This document shows, one piece after another, positions 54,026-62,724 of a stretch of 64,000 nt of DNA. Made by a program: the position numbers and the translations under genes. The first letter of the stretch is position 1. Each line of letters starts with the position of its first letter. The stretch lies in assembly GCF_023823125.1 (NCBI RefSeq), contig NZ_CP090949.1, positions 868,001 to 932,000 on the forward strand. The letters run 5' to 3'. Under the pieces are notes generated by a model. That model had not been told where the DNA came from, did no database searches, and was given only the letters and a program-made list of their open reading frames with translations. Origin of the DNA: Erythrobacter aurantius (lineage in GTDB: Bacteria; Pseudomonadota; Alphaproteobacteria; Sphingomonadales; Sphingomonadaceae).

Positions 54026-54641
54026 GGGACTTCTCCATAGTTTGCAACTGATTTGTCGAAGTAAGTCTCAGTCACTGGTTCAGTCCTCTTTGTGGTGAGC
54101 TCCGAATATGCCGTTTACTCCCTTCCGATATCAGTCCCAGCGACCTTTTTTATGTGGACATCTGTGGAAATGTTCACCGTGCGTTCCCGGAATGCCGAGG
54201 AGTTGAATCCCGCGCGAGCAGGACATCAGCACGTCATTCGCTGCGCGAATTCCCTGTTATGGGCGAATGAATTCCCTGTTCTTAAGGGCAGGTCGCAATG
54301 CATGTGGGACGCGGCTTCCACCGTGTTTTCAGGTGGATGTGCGCACAAACGGCCCTTCAGGGGACCCAATTCCGTCAGAATATTCACGAAAAACAGGGAA
54401 TTCAGAGAAAAACAGGGAAGAGCAGGGTTCGCTTCAGACTGTGTCGCGCACCAAACAGTCCTGAGTGATCTGCAAAGATACGCAAGGCCGCGAAACTGGA
54501 GCCACGAGTGGCGCGGTTCCGCGGCCTTCTCTCTTTGTGTCGTAAGGAAGTGCAGGCAGAGACTGGCCTTTCTCGAACAGCCTCGGCGCAGATTTCGCCA
54601 GCCGTCTCAGGTCGGAAAATTCTGACTGCAGGTGGAGATGT
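54026..54641. other. 616-bp non-coding region with TTCCCTGTT repeats, copy B
   Basis: Counterpart of 20221-21277 but shorter and diverged. No gene seen. Contains the repeats at 54250-54419 and the shared GTCGCGCACCAAACAGTC segment (54443-54460). Confidence 0.55.
54250..54419. repeat. TTCCCTGTT direct and inverted repeats, copy B
   Basis: TTCCCTGTT at 54250 and 54272 (22 bp apart) and AACAGGGAA at 54392 and 54411. The two direct copies face the two inverted copies across ~110 bp. The motif and the 22-bp spacing are conserved with copy A although the flanking sequence is not, which indicates a binding site under selection. Confidence 0.75.
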
Positions 54642-54845
54642 TCAGGAGAAGCCGAGCTCGTGCCGCTGTTCGGCCCAAGCCAGCGGGATCGGCGTGGCCA
54701 TCAGCCGCGCGGCGGTGATATGTTCGGGCTGATTGCCCTCGACAATTGCGGTGATGATGTCGGGTGCGAGACGCGAGAGGGCAACGAGCTTGCCGAGCCG
54801 AGTCCTGCACCTTCCATGGTCGCGCGCAATACTGGCAATCGACTT
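54642..54845 (-). pseudogene. Serine recombinase C-terminal stump
   Basis: The ~67 codons read SIASIARDHGRCRTRLGKLV, APDIITAIVEGNQPEHITAA and PLAWAEQRHELGF, matching the helix-turn-helix C-terminus of the recombinase at 21278-22924 with divergence. Homology stops at ~54840, where hsdR sequence begins on the other strand. The resolvase domain is lost, so copy B cannot encode its own integrase. Confidence 0.8.
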
Positions 54846-56520
54846 CTGGTTCGAGAAGGTCACTGCTGGTCTTTCGGAGGAGCAGAAAGGCGATCTGAAG
54901 AAGAAATTCGGCACCAAGGGAGCGATTTATGGCTCCGACGACCGAATTGCGCTTATCGCGCTCGACATCGCCACGCACTTCACGGAGAATTTCAAGGATC
55001 TGGACTTGGGCCTGAAAGGGCAACTGGCGACGGACTCGAAGCGCTCGGCCATTCGTTACAAGAAGGCGCTCGATGCAACTGGGCTAGTTTCAAGCGCGGT
55101 CGTGATTTCGCCGCCCGACACGCGCGAAGGCCATTCGGAGGTCGATGAGGCCGAGCTTCCCGAAGTCCAACAGTGGTGGAAGGACAACGTCAAAGGCGAT
55201 GCGGAAGACTATGAGCGGCAGGTCATCGAAGACTTTTCGACAGAAGGCCGTCCGGACATTCTGATCGTCGTCGACAAGCTCCTCACTGGGTTTGACGAGC
55301 CGCGCAACGCTGTCCTCTATATCGACAAGAAGCTTGAGCAGCATAACTTGATCCAGGCGATAGCGCGCGTGAACCGCCTGCATGAGAAGAAGCCCTATGG
55401 GCTGCTCATCGACTACCGGGGAATCCTCAAGGAACTCGACACCGCACTTACCGAGTATCAGGACCTGGCTGAGCGTACGCAGGGCGGCTTCGACATCGAT
55501 GACATCGACAAGCTCTATGCCGATGTCTGCACCGAGTATAAGCGGCTGCCGCTGCTCCATTCGGAGCTTTGGGGCTTGTTCAACTCAGTCAAGAACAAGG
55601 CCGATATCGAGCAATATCGTCAATTGCTTGTACCGCACACGAACGAATCCGACGATGGTACGGTGATCGACGAAAACCAGAAACTGAGGGAAGATTTCTA
55701 CGAGGCGCTGACAGAATTTGGACTTTGTCTCAAGATCGCCTTGGGCTCACGCTCATTCTATGACGATCCATCGATCACCGAGGAGCAAGTCGCAACGTAC
55801 AAGCGCGACCTGAAGTTCTTCACTAACCTGCGCAAGATTGTGCGCCAGGACGCCCAAGAAGCAGTCGATTACAGCGCTTATGAGGACCAAATCAGGCGGC
55901 TCGTCGACAAGTATGTCGTTGGCGAGGACGTCGACAATGCGGATGGCGTTTTGATCGTCAATGAGCTCGGGAAGCACCAGAACCCCGAAGAGTGGACGCC
56001 GGAAAAAACGCGCAACGAGACCGACATTATACGCTCAAGGGTGCGCAAGACGATTGAGCAAGAGTTGGCTGATGACCCCTATGCGCAGCTCTATTTTTCG
56101 GACCTATTGAAGCGAGCGATTGAGGAAGCGTCAGCGCTGTTCGACCACCCCTACAAGCAATTTGTGCTGTTTAAGGATCTGGAAGAGAAGCTTGCGGCGA
56201 AAAATGTTGAGGGCACACCTAAAGCTCTCGAGGGTCACCGCCAAGCCGAGGCCTATTTCGGGGTGTTGAGGCTTGAAGTCGGTGATGAGCAAGTCCTCGG
56301 CTCAGATCAGTCTGATTATGAGAAAGCGGCTCTGGATATGGAACAGGCCGTGACCGATGCAGTCGCTGAAAACTCGCTCAACCCCGCCAATATCGAAGCA
56401 GCCATCCGCAAGGCGCTGCTTCCGCGACTATTCGGCCTAACGGGATTGGATAAGGCGAAGACCATTACCGAAAAGGTAGTCGAGATCACCCGCATTGGCA
56501 GGGCGCGCGGAGGCGATTAG
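54845..56520 (+). pseudogene. hsdR: hsdR 3' half (type I restriction enzyme R subunit)
   Basis: The frame is open from 54733, but recognisable HsdR sequence begins at ~54845 (FWFEKVTAGLSEEQKGDLKK). It contains the second helicase lobe: ILIVVDKLLTGFDEP, AVLYIDKKLEQHNLIQAIAR, VNRLHEKKPYGLLIDYRG, then the helical C-terminus. The N-terminal nuclease and motifs I-III are missing, and no hsdM or hsdS is present. It was cut at the fusion with the recombinase stump. Translation might still occur from an internal start, but restriction is not expected. Confidence 0.85.
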
Positions 56521-56523
56521 CCT

Positions 56524-57285
56524 ATGTTCATCAAGTATGGTGCCGAAGAAATTGCTTGCCGCGTGAAGCGGTCAGAGGCGCTTGCAAGCCGAGTTCGCAT
56601 TCATGTGTACCCAAATGGCGACGTCGAAGTTGAAGCGCCGCGAGATAGGTCTGAGGCTGATATCAGAGCGGCCACTCAGAAGCGGGCGCGCTGGATCCTC
56701 AAGCAAAGAGCCGCAGCGCTCGCTCTTAGGGACCAAGTGGTGCCGAGAGACTATGTCAGCGGCGAAACCCATTTCTATCTAGGCCGTCGGCACAAGCTGG
56801 TCGTCGTAGAGACGAATGAGCAGCCGTCATCAGTCAGGCTGTTGCGGGGCAGGCTTGAAGTAACATTGCCGGTTGCCGATCCTGCCGCGGTGAAGAGGCG
56901 CTTGGACGAATGGTACGGCAAGAGAGCGGCGGACTACTTGGGCTCGAAGTTGGACGAGATTTCCATGCGCCTTTCATGGGTTCGGGCGACGCCGAACCTC
57001 AAGCTCATCCGGATGAAGTCGCAGTGGGGAAGCTGCTCACCGGAAGGTACGATCTACTTGAATCCGGCTCTTATCAGGGCACCGAGGCACTGCATCGAAT
57101 ATGTAATCTTGCACGAGCTTTGTCACCTGCAGGAACATAACCACAGCAAGCGGTTCTATGATTTGCTCACCCGGAGCATGCGCGATTGGAAATCTGCCAA
57201 GTCCGAACTGGACGGGCTTGCTGAGTTGCTACTTGCGCCAAGCTCTAGGAGCAGCTCAGCAGTTCAATCACAGGCCGGAATTTAA
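56524..57285 (+). CDS. YgjP-like zinc metallopeptidase (DUF45)
   Basis: 253 residues. The C-terminal half has the zinc motif HELCH (197-201) with EHNHSKRFY downstream, and the family block KSQWGSCSPEGTIYLNPALI. N-terminal beta domain from 1 to ~110. YgjP/DUF45 peptidases often follow hsdR in type I restriction loci, as here with a 3-bp gap to the hsdR stop. Substrate unknown. The gene is complete although its restriction partner is not. Confidence 0.85.
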   Translation: MFIKYGAEEIACRVKRSEALASRVRIHVYPNGDVEVEAPRDRSEADIRAATQKRARWILKQRAAALALRDQVVPRDYVSGETHFYLGRRHKLVVVETNEQPSSVRLLRGRLEVTLPVADPAAVKRRLDEWYGKRAADYLGSKLDEISMRLSWVRATPNLKLIRMKSQWGSCSPEGTIYLNPALIRAPRHCIEYVILHELCHLQEHNHSKRFYDLLTRSMRDWKSAKSELDGLAELLLAPSSRSSSAVQSQAGI

Positions 57286-57330
57286 CATAAGATCCCTTCG
57301 CAACGCCTCGCCGTGGCAGGAATGCTCATT

Positions 57331-58131
57331 TCAATGTTCCCGCCATTCGATCGTCCAGGGCTTCAGGGCTGAAGCTATGGCCTTGTCAAGAAACAGAAGG
57401 CGGTAACGATCATTGCGCGGACCGCAGTCGAAATCCTTCGGGACCGATGTACTGGCAATAATCTTCGTGGGTGGAATGGGTCTCATGGTCATAATCCCCA
57501 TAGATTGATGTCGCACCATATGCTTCACGTCGTCCGCGTCGAACCGGAATGCAAACACCACACCATTCGAATGCCGTACCCTCGCCTCATCGGCGATAAT
57601 TCGAATATCCTCAAGGGCGGCAAGTTGAGCGGATAGCCAGCCCAGATCTACAATCTTGGGCCGGAGGCTTTCGAGCTGATCCGGGTGCATCACACGCTGG
57701 TATTTCTCGTAGGTCCTGACCTTGCTGGCATAATGCTGATCTCGCAAGTCCTCATCTTCGAGGAATCTCGCAAGATCATCGATAGTCTTGCGAATTCGAC
57801 TCAGTTTTTCCCCTCCAGCAAAATCATCAGAAGCGTAGCGAGCTGCACGAAGGCTTGACTCCGCAAGAAACAAGGGGCTTCCGCCATGCGCGAGATCAAA
57901 GCCCTGCGAGTAAGACATGAGCGAGCTGGCGGCGGGCGAAATCCAATCGATCGCGCTCACTACAGCGAGAACGCGATCAACCGTTTCCTTTGTGGCAGCG
58001 CCCGCGTGTGGATGGAGACCATGCTTTTCTATTGCGGCAGCCCCAGAACTTGATGTTCCATGGAAAAGCACCCAGTCATCGGTCTCGATGTCAGCAGAGA
58101 ATAAAGAATCGGGTGAGTTATGATGCCGCAT
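57331..58131 (-). CDS. ADP-ribosyltransferase-like protein
   Basis: 266 residues. The N-terminal pattern WVLFHGTSSSGAAAIEKHGL (20-39), then SPLFLAESSLRAARYASDDF, then VVFAFRFDADDV, is the order seen in PARP/KptA/ART folds (His-Gly-Thr, a Tyr/Phe-Leu-Ala step, and a late strand). An invariant Glu could not be fixed. It may modify nucleic acid or protein with NAD. Divergent from the gene at 58191 with a 59-bp gap, and convergent with ygjP. Could be a toxin or phage-defence effector; this is inference. Confidence 0.5.
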   Translation of the reverse strand: MRHHNSPDSLFSADIETDDWVLFHGTSSSGAAAIEKHGLHPHAGAATKETVDRVLAVVSAIDWISPAASSLMSYSQGFDLAHGGSPLFLAESSLRAARYASDDFAGGEKLSRIRKTIDDLARFLEDEDLRDQHYASKVRTYEKYQRVMHPDQLESLRPKIVDLGWLSAQLAALEDIRIIADEARVRHSNGVVFAFRFDADDVKHMVRHQSMGIMTMRPIPPTKIIASTSVPKDFDCGPRNDRYRLLFLDKAIASALKPWTIEWREH

Positions 58132-58190
58132 GATGCAAACTGTTGTAATTCTCTCAGAAACAGAATTTCAATCGAGCCCTATCGAAAGGC
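58132..58190. promoter_or_regulatory. Divergent promoter gap
   Basis: Only 59 bp separate the two divergent starts, so their promoters must be close or overlapping and the genes may be co-regulated. No clear operator was found. Confidence 0.35.
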
Positions 58191-58937
58191 ATGGAATTGT
58201 ACCAAGTCGAAACCGCTGAACCCTCGGCCGAATTCCTCGCCATGTGGCAGGCTGCGGGAAGGCACATCCAGGGTTTTTTCCAGGATGGGCTGCAGAGCTG
58301 GTTGAAGGTCGATCCTCGTCCGCCATTCCTCGAGCACTTGTCTTTCCGTATTGGCAATCAGGTATTCTTCATCCGATTGGAGGATATTGAGGATGGGGCA
58401 CAGGTGCCGGGCAGCCGGGATGGGCTGTTTTCTGTCGCGACTGGATGGAATGGCCACCCCTGCCTCATGCCGATGAGAAGGTCTTCGAATGGATGGCGAC
58501 CGGAAAGACCGGGCTGGGGACTGGTCGACATGCGCAGCGGTGAAGCAATCGATCCAACTTGGCTTGTTTCCGACGAGCGGATCGAGGTCACTGACTGGGA
58601 ATTGCTGGATTTTGCCGTGCAGGTCGTGAAACAGAGGCTTCAGGAACAGGGCTATGAGATCATGTCCAGCCATTCCAATCCCAAGGTCCATCCAAACATA
58701 TGGTTCATTTCTGAAAAAGGACCAGAATGGGCTATTGTTAGAGCAACACGCTATCCGGACCCAATTGCGACTTTGCCGTCGAATTGGAGAGAAGTTGCCC
58801 AAGATTGCGAACACCTCAGCAAGCACGGGCATTTTGCCCCAGTGGCCTTCGCGCTGGATGAAGACCGAGACCAACCCATATGGCGCGGTTACGCAGCTGA
58901 TGCCCAATTTCATGGTCTACAGCGCCTGGAATGCTGA
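58191..58937 (+). CDS. Unknown protein divergent from ART-like gene
   Basis: 248 residues, soluble, no signal peptide. Segments include HIQGFFQDGLQSWLKVDPRP, HLSFRIGNQVFFIRLED, then DWELLDFAVQVVKQRLQEQG and VHPNIWFISEKGPEWAIVRA. The last part resembles a small alpha/beta domain that ends with a HFAPVAFALDEDRD segment. No family recognised. A GAAAGG ribosome-binding site precedes ATG. Divergent pairing suggests it may control or counteract the ART-like protein. Confidence 0.6.
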   Translation: MELYQVETAEPSAEFLAMWQAAGRHIQGFFQDGLQSWLKVDPRPPFLEHLSFRIGNQVFFIRLEDIEDGAQVPGSRDGLFSVATGWNGHPCLMPMRRSSNGWRPERPGWGLVDMRSGEAIDPTWLVSDERIEVTDWELLDFAVQVVKQRLQEQGYEIMSSHSNPKVHPNIWFISEKGPEWAIVRATRYPDPIATLPSNWREVAQDCEHLSKHGHFAPVAFALDEDRDQPIWRGYAADAQFHGLQRLEC

Positions 58938-58973
58938 TCCCTCAACTTGTGAAAGAGAAATGGCTTCCGATCC

Positions 58974-59738
58974 TCAAGGGTCGAACCGTTCAACAACCCG
59001 GTCCCGATGAGCAGTCAGTTCGGGATTTCCCTCATTCCAATGCGCCAACCAGTCACGATAGCTGGAGTGGATGAATCGGACATCATCGCCTGCAACTGAG
59101 TTCCCGAAGCGATCTGCCTCTGCCCGATGCTCCCTAATCATCTCGGCATCGATCGGTTTGCCAGAGCGCGTCCGAGGCTCCGCATAGATGTAAGCCAGAA
59201 CAGGCACGCGATCACGGCGACGGCCTTCCGTCACGAGACCGAAAGCATGCTTGAGCAACTGTGCACCGTCGAGGTACTCAAATTTGGTCTCACCCGAGCG
59301 CAGCTGATCTCGCAGGTCTTCGAAGCGCCTCATGTTCGGGCCCCACACGTCACGATCGTATGCAGGCGAGAGGTCCACCTTCTTTGCATCTCGAAAGGGC
59401 TCGTAGCGCTTGCTCTCGACACCGATGAGCATGCTGGAAGTCTGGATTACCGCGTCCAGCCATGGATGCCTCCCGCCCGACCATGGGAAGCGGGCACAGA
59501 ACTCGACATCGACCAGCTGAACCCTTCCGACCTCTTCGAGATCCGGGAAAGAAGGAAGTAGGTGCAGTCTGGGTATGAACCAGCCGAAGCAATTTACGGC
59601 AAGTGCCGCGGAACTTTCGGGACTGGCGAGCTTGCCACTCTCGATCTCTTTGCCTCCAGCATCAGTAAGACGCTGTAAGATGTGATTGACCGGTACACCG
59701 GGTAGGAACAAACTCGCCATCTTATCCTGTGCGGTCAT
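58974..59738 (-). CDS. PD-(D/E)XK nuclease, PGN_0703-like
   Basis: 254 residues. A PD-(D/E)XK core is visible: VDVEFCARFPW, then LDAVIQTSSMLIGVESKRYE with Asp95 and Glu108-Ser-Lys110. This matches PGN_0703-type putative restriction endonucleases, which have an (E)x K-x-x-EPF block (here ESKRYEPF). Last gene of a three-gene operon, 31 bp after the SNF2-like helicase. The start at 59738 has a weak ribosome-binding site; ATG at 59720 is an alternative. Probably the DNA-cutting component of a defence system. Confidence 0.7.
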   Translation of the reverse strand: MTAQDKMASLFLPGVPVNHILQRLTDAGGKEIESGKLASPESSAALAVNCFGWFIPRLHLLPSFPDLEEVGRVQLVDVEFCARFPWSGGRHPWLDAVIQTSSMLIGVESKRYEPFRDAKKVDLSPAYDRDVWGPNMRRFEDLRDQLRSGETKFEYLDGAQLLKHAFGLVTEGRRRDRVPVLAYIYAEPRTRSGKPIDAEMIREHRAEADRFGNSVAGDDVRFIHSSYRDWLAHWNEGNPELTAHRDRVVERFDP

Positions 59739-59769
59739 TGCCCGGCAGGCTCCTGTACTAAAGACCGGA

Positions 59770-62724
59770 TCAGTTCTGGTAGGGAACCGGTCGGAAGAGG
59801 GCCGTGCCGAGACGATCAGGAATGGGCTCTCCGAGAAGCGCTGTCATACCCTTCAACCAGCTGCGGCGCGCCTCTATTGAGACTTCTGCCAACCTCAGGA
59901 TTCTCTCGGCGGCCTCCAGTTGCCCCAGCTGCATTTGTCGCTGCCGTTCATCGTCTACTTCAGCCCGCTTCCGGGCTCTTTCAACGTTGAGCTTCAGAAT
60001 ACTGAGCAGGTCGTCCCCCTCAATCGCCAGGACGACAAGGCGATGCGAAACCGCGTCTTCAAGCCCCCGCAGACTATCGGCCCAACGTGCCCTGATCGTC
60101 GCCTCCTGCGAAGAGTAAAGGTCTTCCAAAGCCTCCTCTACAAGGCTCGCATCAATTCTGTGTGGATTACCGTAGGCCCGAGGAAAGCTGGCTTTCTCCC
60201 GATCGACATCGCCCTTCATCAAATCCAGAAGTGCCGCGGAGGGAAGTACCTTCCAAACATCCTCAGCGAGGAAGAAGGCGCTAACCTCAAAGATGGGCTC
60301 AAGATGCAGGTTTAGCCAGCGTCGATCCGTTCGCCACCAGTCTGTGACGAGATTGAAGAGCGATCTTAATCGCGCCCTCTGACCCTCTCCAAGAGCTTCG
60401 CTTATGATCTCTTCCGCAGTGGCCTTGTAGCTTTCAAACACCTGATCAGGCAGGCCAATTGCAGACGCTTCCGCGCAGAAGGCTGCCGCGAGCACCGGCT
60501 TGCTCCTGAACCTGTTGGCAGCTGCATTGTCCTCATCAAACCTGATGGTTTCAACCTCAAGGGTATCTTCAGAGCATGCTTCGCGCGCAGCCTTGAGAGA
60601 CTGCTCGATGAGATCATCATGGATGCTGTCGCCGTGGCTGAAGAACCTGAGCGGCCGACCTTCAGGCTCGCCATCATCAGTGTGCACAACCATCAACGGC
60701 GGACGATGGAGATCTCTCAATCGGCTCAAGAAGGGAATATGGTCAGACATCCAGTTCGTGCCTTCCATCTCGGTGAGACGAATTGCGGGCGGAGCTTTCC
60801 TGAATGTGTCCTGGTACCAAAAGGTCATGAACCTGGTCTCAGGGTCGTGCTTGTCCTTCCGCCCCTGGAGCATAAAGAGCCGAGCTCTGCTCAAGAACTT
60901 GAGCCAACCAACAAGCGCAGCTTCACTTTTCTGCGTGAAGGTTTCTGAGATTTTCGACGAAATCACGGGCTCAGGCGGGTAAGCCCCCTGCAACTGAGCG
61001 TAGTGCTGGGTGGCAAGCTCAGTGAGCGGCGGAGCAAAATCGTCCAGCCTCGAAATCCGGGCTGTCTCATGGATCTCATCCCCAATCCGCTCGAGACGCG
61101 CGAACGCATCATTTTGTGAATTGGCCATCGCCAAATCTTCAAGAGCCCGACGGATATCCTCTGCAGTATCAGGAGGCACGGGGGGCATAGGCTCATCGAA
61201 AAGTCCCAGCCTTGTGAGCCCGGCCACGACCCTGCTTTCCGGTGTGTCGGGCTGGACAATTGTCCAGATGCGAATGTCTTTGCCCCGTTCGCCCTTGAAG
61301 AGAGCATTTGGACGAAGTCGATCAAGGCGTCCGATGAGCTGATCAATTGCATTCTGGTCCCACGGCGGATTGTAGAACACGATGTTGGAGGCAAAGTAAT
61401 GCAGGTTGATCCCAGCCTGAACCCATTCCCCGACAAACAGGACTTGGTCCTCGCCGGCCGAGAAGCGTGCCATGGCCTCCTGCATCTCCCGAATGTCATC
61501 CAGCGCCTCATTTGCGCCACCAGCTGGCCTTCGCAGGGTCGAGATTCCCGTGCCCTCACCAAAGAATCGACGGATGTTTGACGAAACGAAATCAATCGTC
61601 GGATTGTCACCTGCCACGATGACCACCTGCTGGCTTTGGTCACGCTCCCAGATCGATCTGAGAATATCGAGAAGCACATCCAGTCGGGCGTCTCCCGGAC
61701 CACTGTCACAGAACTCCAGGGCAAGGCGTCTGGATTCCGTGTCCTCGAGATCTGGTCTTGTCAGCAGGCTACGAACTGACCTTGAGCCGCGATGCAGGGT
61801 TTGAGCATTTGACCAGTAATCGCGGCTCGACGAACTGTCGTTCGCCAACCAGTCCAGTCCATGCCGCAATCTTCCGACGTCACCATCGATCGGGTCCGAA
61901 ACCACGGCCTCGTATTTTCTCTTCGGAAAAAAGTCTGGCCATTGCTTTCTGGTCGATCTGATAATTCGCCGGCTTCTTGAGAACTGCTCGAATGCGAGTC
62001 GGCCATCAAGTCTGTCCTCGGCAACTTCCTTAAGAGCGGTTTCCTCAAGGCCGTCGATGAGCCCATCGAGATCCTTGCCCGAGGCCTCTGCAAGCATCGC
62101 CCGTTCAGGCTCAAGGATGGACAGAATCCTGTTTCGCGAGTTCGGCTCACCAAGCCGCGGGCTAGCCGAAAGGAGAAGCACCTGACGGAAATCGCGTGAG
62201 GCGCGCTGGACAGCCTCAATGACCTCTATCGGGAGCAGTTGGGGTTCATCCACTATCAGCAGATCAAAAAAATCCGGATCGAGTGCGAATGCCTCGAAGC
62301 CCTCATCCCCACTGTTCCGTCGACTTTGCAGGGTCTGCGGATTGATGATCCGCACAAAGTCCTCGTCCAACTCACCCGAACCGTCAAAGACCGACGCCTT
62401 GATGTGCGCTCTCGTCCAGCATTCCTTGTGCCACTGATCGATAAGCCGAGGTGGCGTCAGGATTACCGTGCGGTGCTGAGGTTTTTCCATTCTAAGGGCA
62501 TTCAGAACCATTAGAGCCTGGACAGTCTTTCCCATCCCGACTTCATCCGCGATGAGATGCCTTATCCTGGTGCTGGCAAGGATGCGTCTGACCGTACTGA
62601 TCTGGTATGGGTAGGGTTCGCCTGCGACGCCGAGCGCCCCGCAGATACCAAGGCCCTGGCCTTCAATTCGGCGACGCATCGCCTGGACACCGTTGGCGAA
62701 CGCCAGAAAGCGACTGTCAATCAT
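59770..62724 (-). CDS. SNF2-like helicase/ATPase
   Basis: 984 residues from ATG 62724, which overlaps the upstream gene's stop by eight bases; longer in-frame starts up to 62832 lie inside that gene. SF2 motifs: Q-like EPYPYQISTVRRIL, motif I ADEVGMGKT (59-67), Ia ILTPPRLIDQW, motif II VDEPQ (158-162, with Pro-Gln instead of Ala-His), motif III LLLSASP, and motif VI DQLIGRLDRLRP. The C-terminal ~350 residues are helical and charged. It resembles helicases of DISARM- or Dpd-like defence loci in layout, but no assignment is made. Likely a translocase that guides or regulates the nuclease encoded next. Confidence 0.82.
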   Translation of the reverse strand: MIDSRFLAFANGVQAMRRRIEGQGLGICGALGVAGEPYPYQISTVRRILASTRIRHLIADEVGMGKTVQALMVLNALRMEKPQHRTVILTPPRLIDQWHKECWTRAHIKASVFDGSGELDEDFVRIINPQTLQSRRNSGDEGFEAFALDPDFFDLLIVDEPQLLPIEVIEAVQRASRDFRQVLLLSASPRLGEPNSRNRILSILEPERAMLAEASGKDLDGLIDGLEETALKEVAEDRLDGRLAFEQFSRSRRIIRSTRKQWPDFFPKRKYEAVVSDPIDGDVGRLRHGLDWLANDSSSSRDYWSNAQTLHRGSRSVRSLLTRPDLEDTESRRLALEFCDSGPGDARLDVLLDILRSIWERDQSQQVVIVAGDNPTIDFVSSNIRRFFGEGTGISTLRRPAGGANEALDDIREMQEAMARFSAGEDQVLFVGEWVQAGINLHYFASNIVFYNPPWDQNAIDQLIGRLDRLRPNALFKGERGKDIRIWTIVQPDTPESRVVAGLTRLGLFDEPMPPVPPDTAEDIRRALEDLAMANSQNDAFARLERIGDEIHETARISRLDDFAPPLTELATQHYAQLQGAYPPEPVISSKISETFTQKSEAALVGWLKFLSRARLFMLQGRKDKHDPETRFMTFWYQDTFRKAPPAIRLTEMEGTNWMSDHIPFLSRLRDLHRPPLMVVHTDDGEPEGRPLRFFSHGDSIHDDLIEQSLKAAREACSEDTLEVETIRFDEDNAAANRFRSKPVLAAAFCAEASAIGLPDQVFESYKATAEEIISEALGEGQRARLRSLFNLVTDWWRTDRRWLNLHLEPIFEVSAFFLAEDVWKVLPSAALLDLMKGDVDREKASFPRAYGNPHRIDASLVEEALEDLYSSQEATIRARWADSLRGLEDAVSHRLVVLAIEGDDLLSILKLNVERARKRAEVDDERQRQMQLGQLEAAERILRLAEVSIEARRSWLKGMTALLGEPIPDRLGTALFRPVPYQN

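Noticed and set aside
54733..54844. Use of the full open frame from 54733 as the hsdR start
   Set aside because: The first ~37 codons are antisense to the recombinase stump and have no HsdR similarity.
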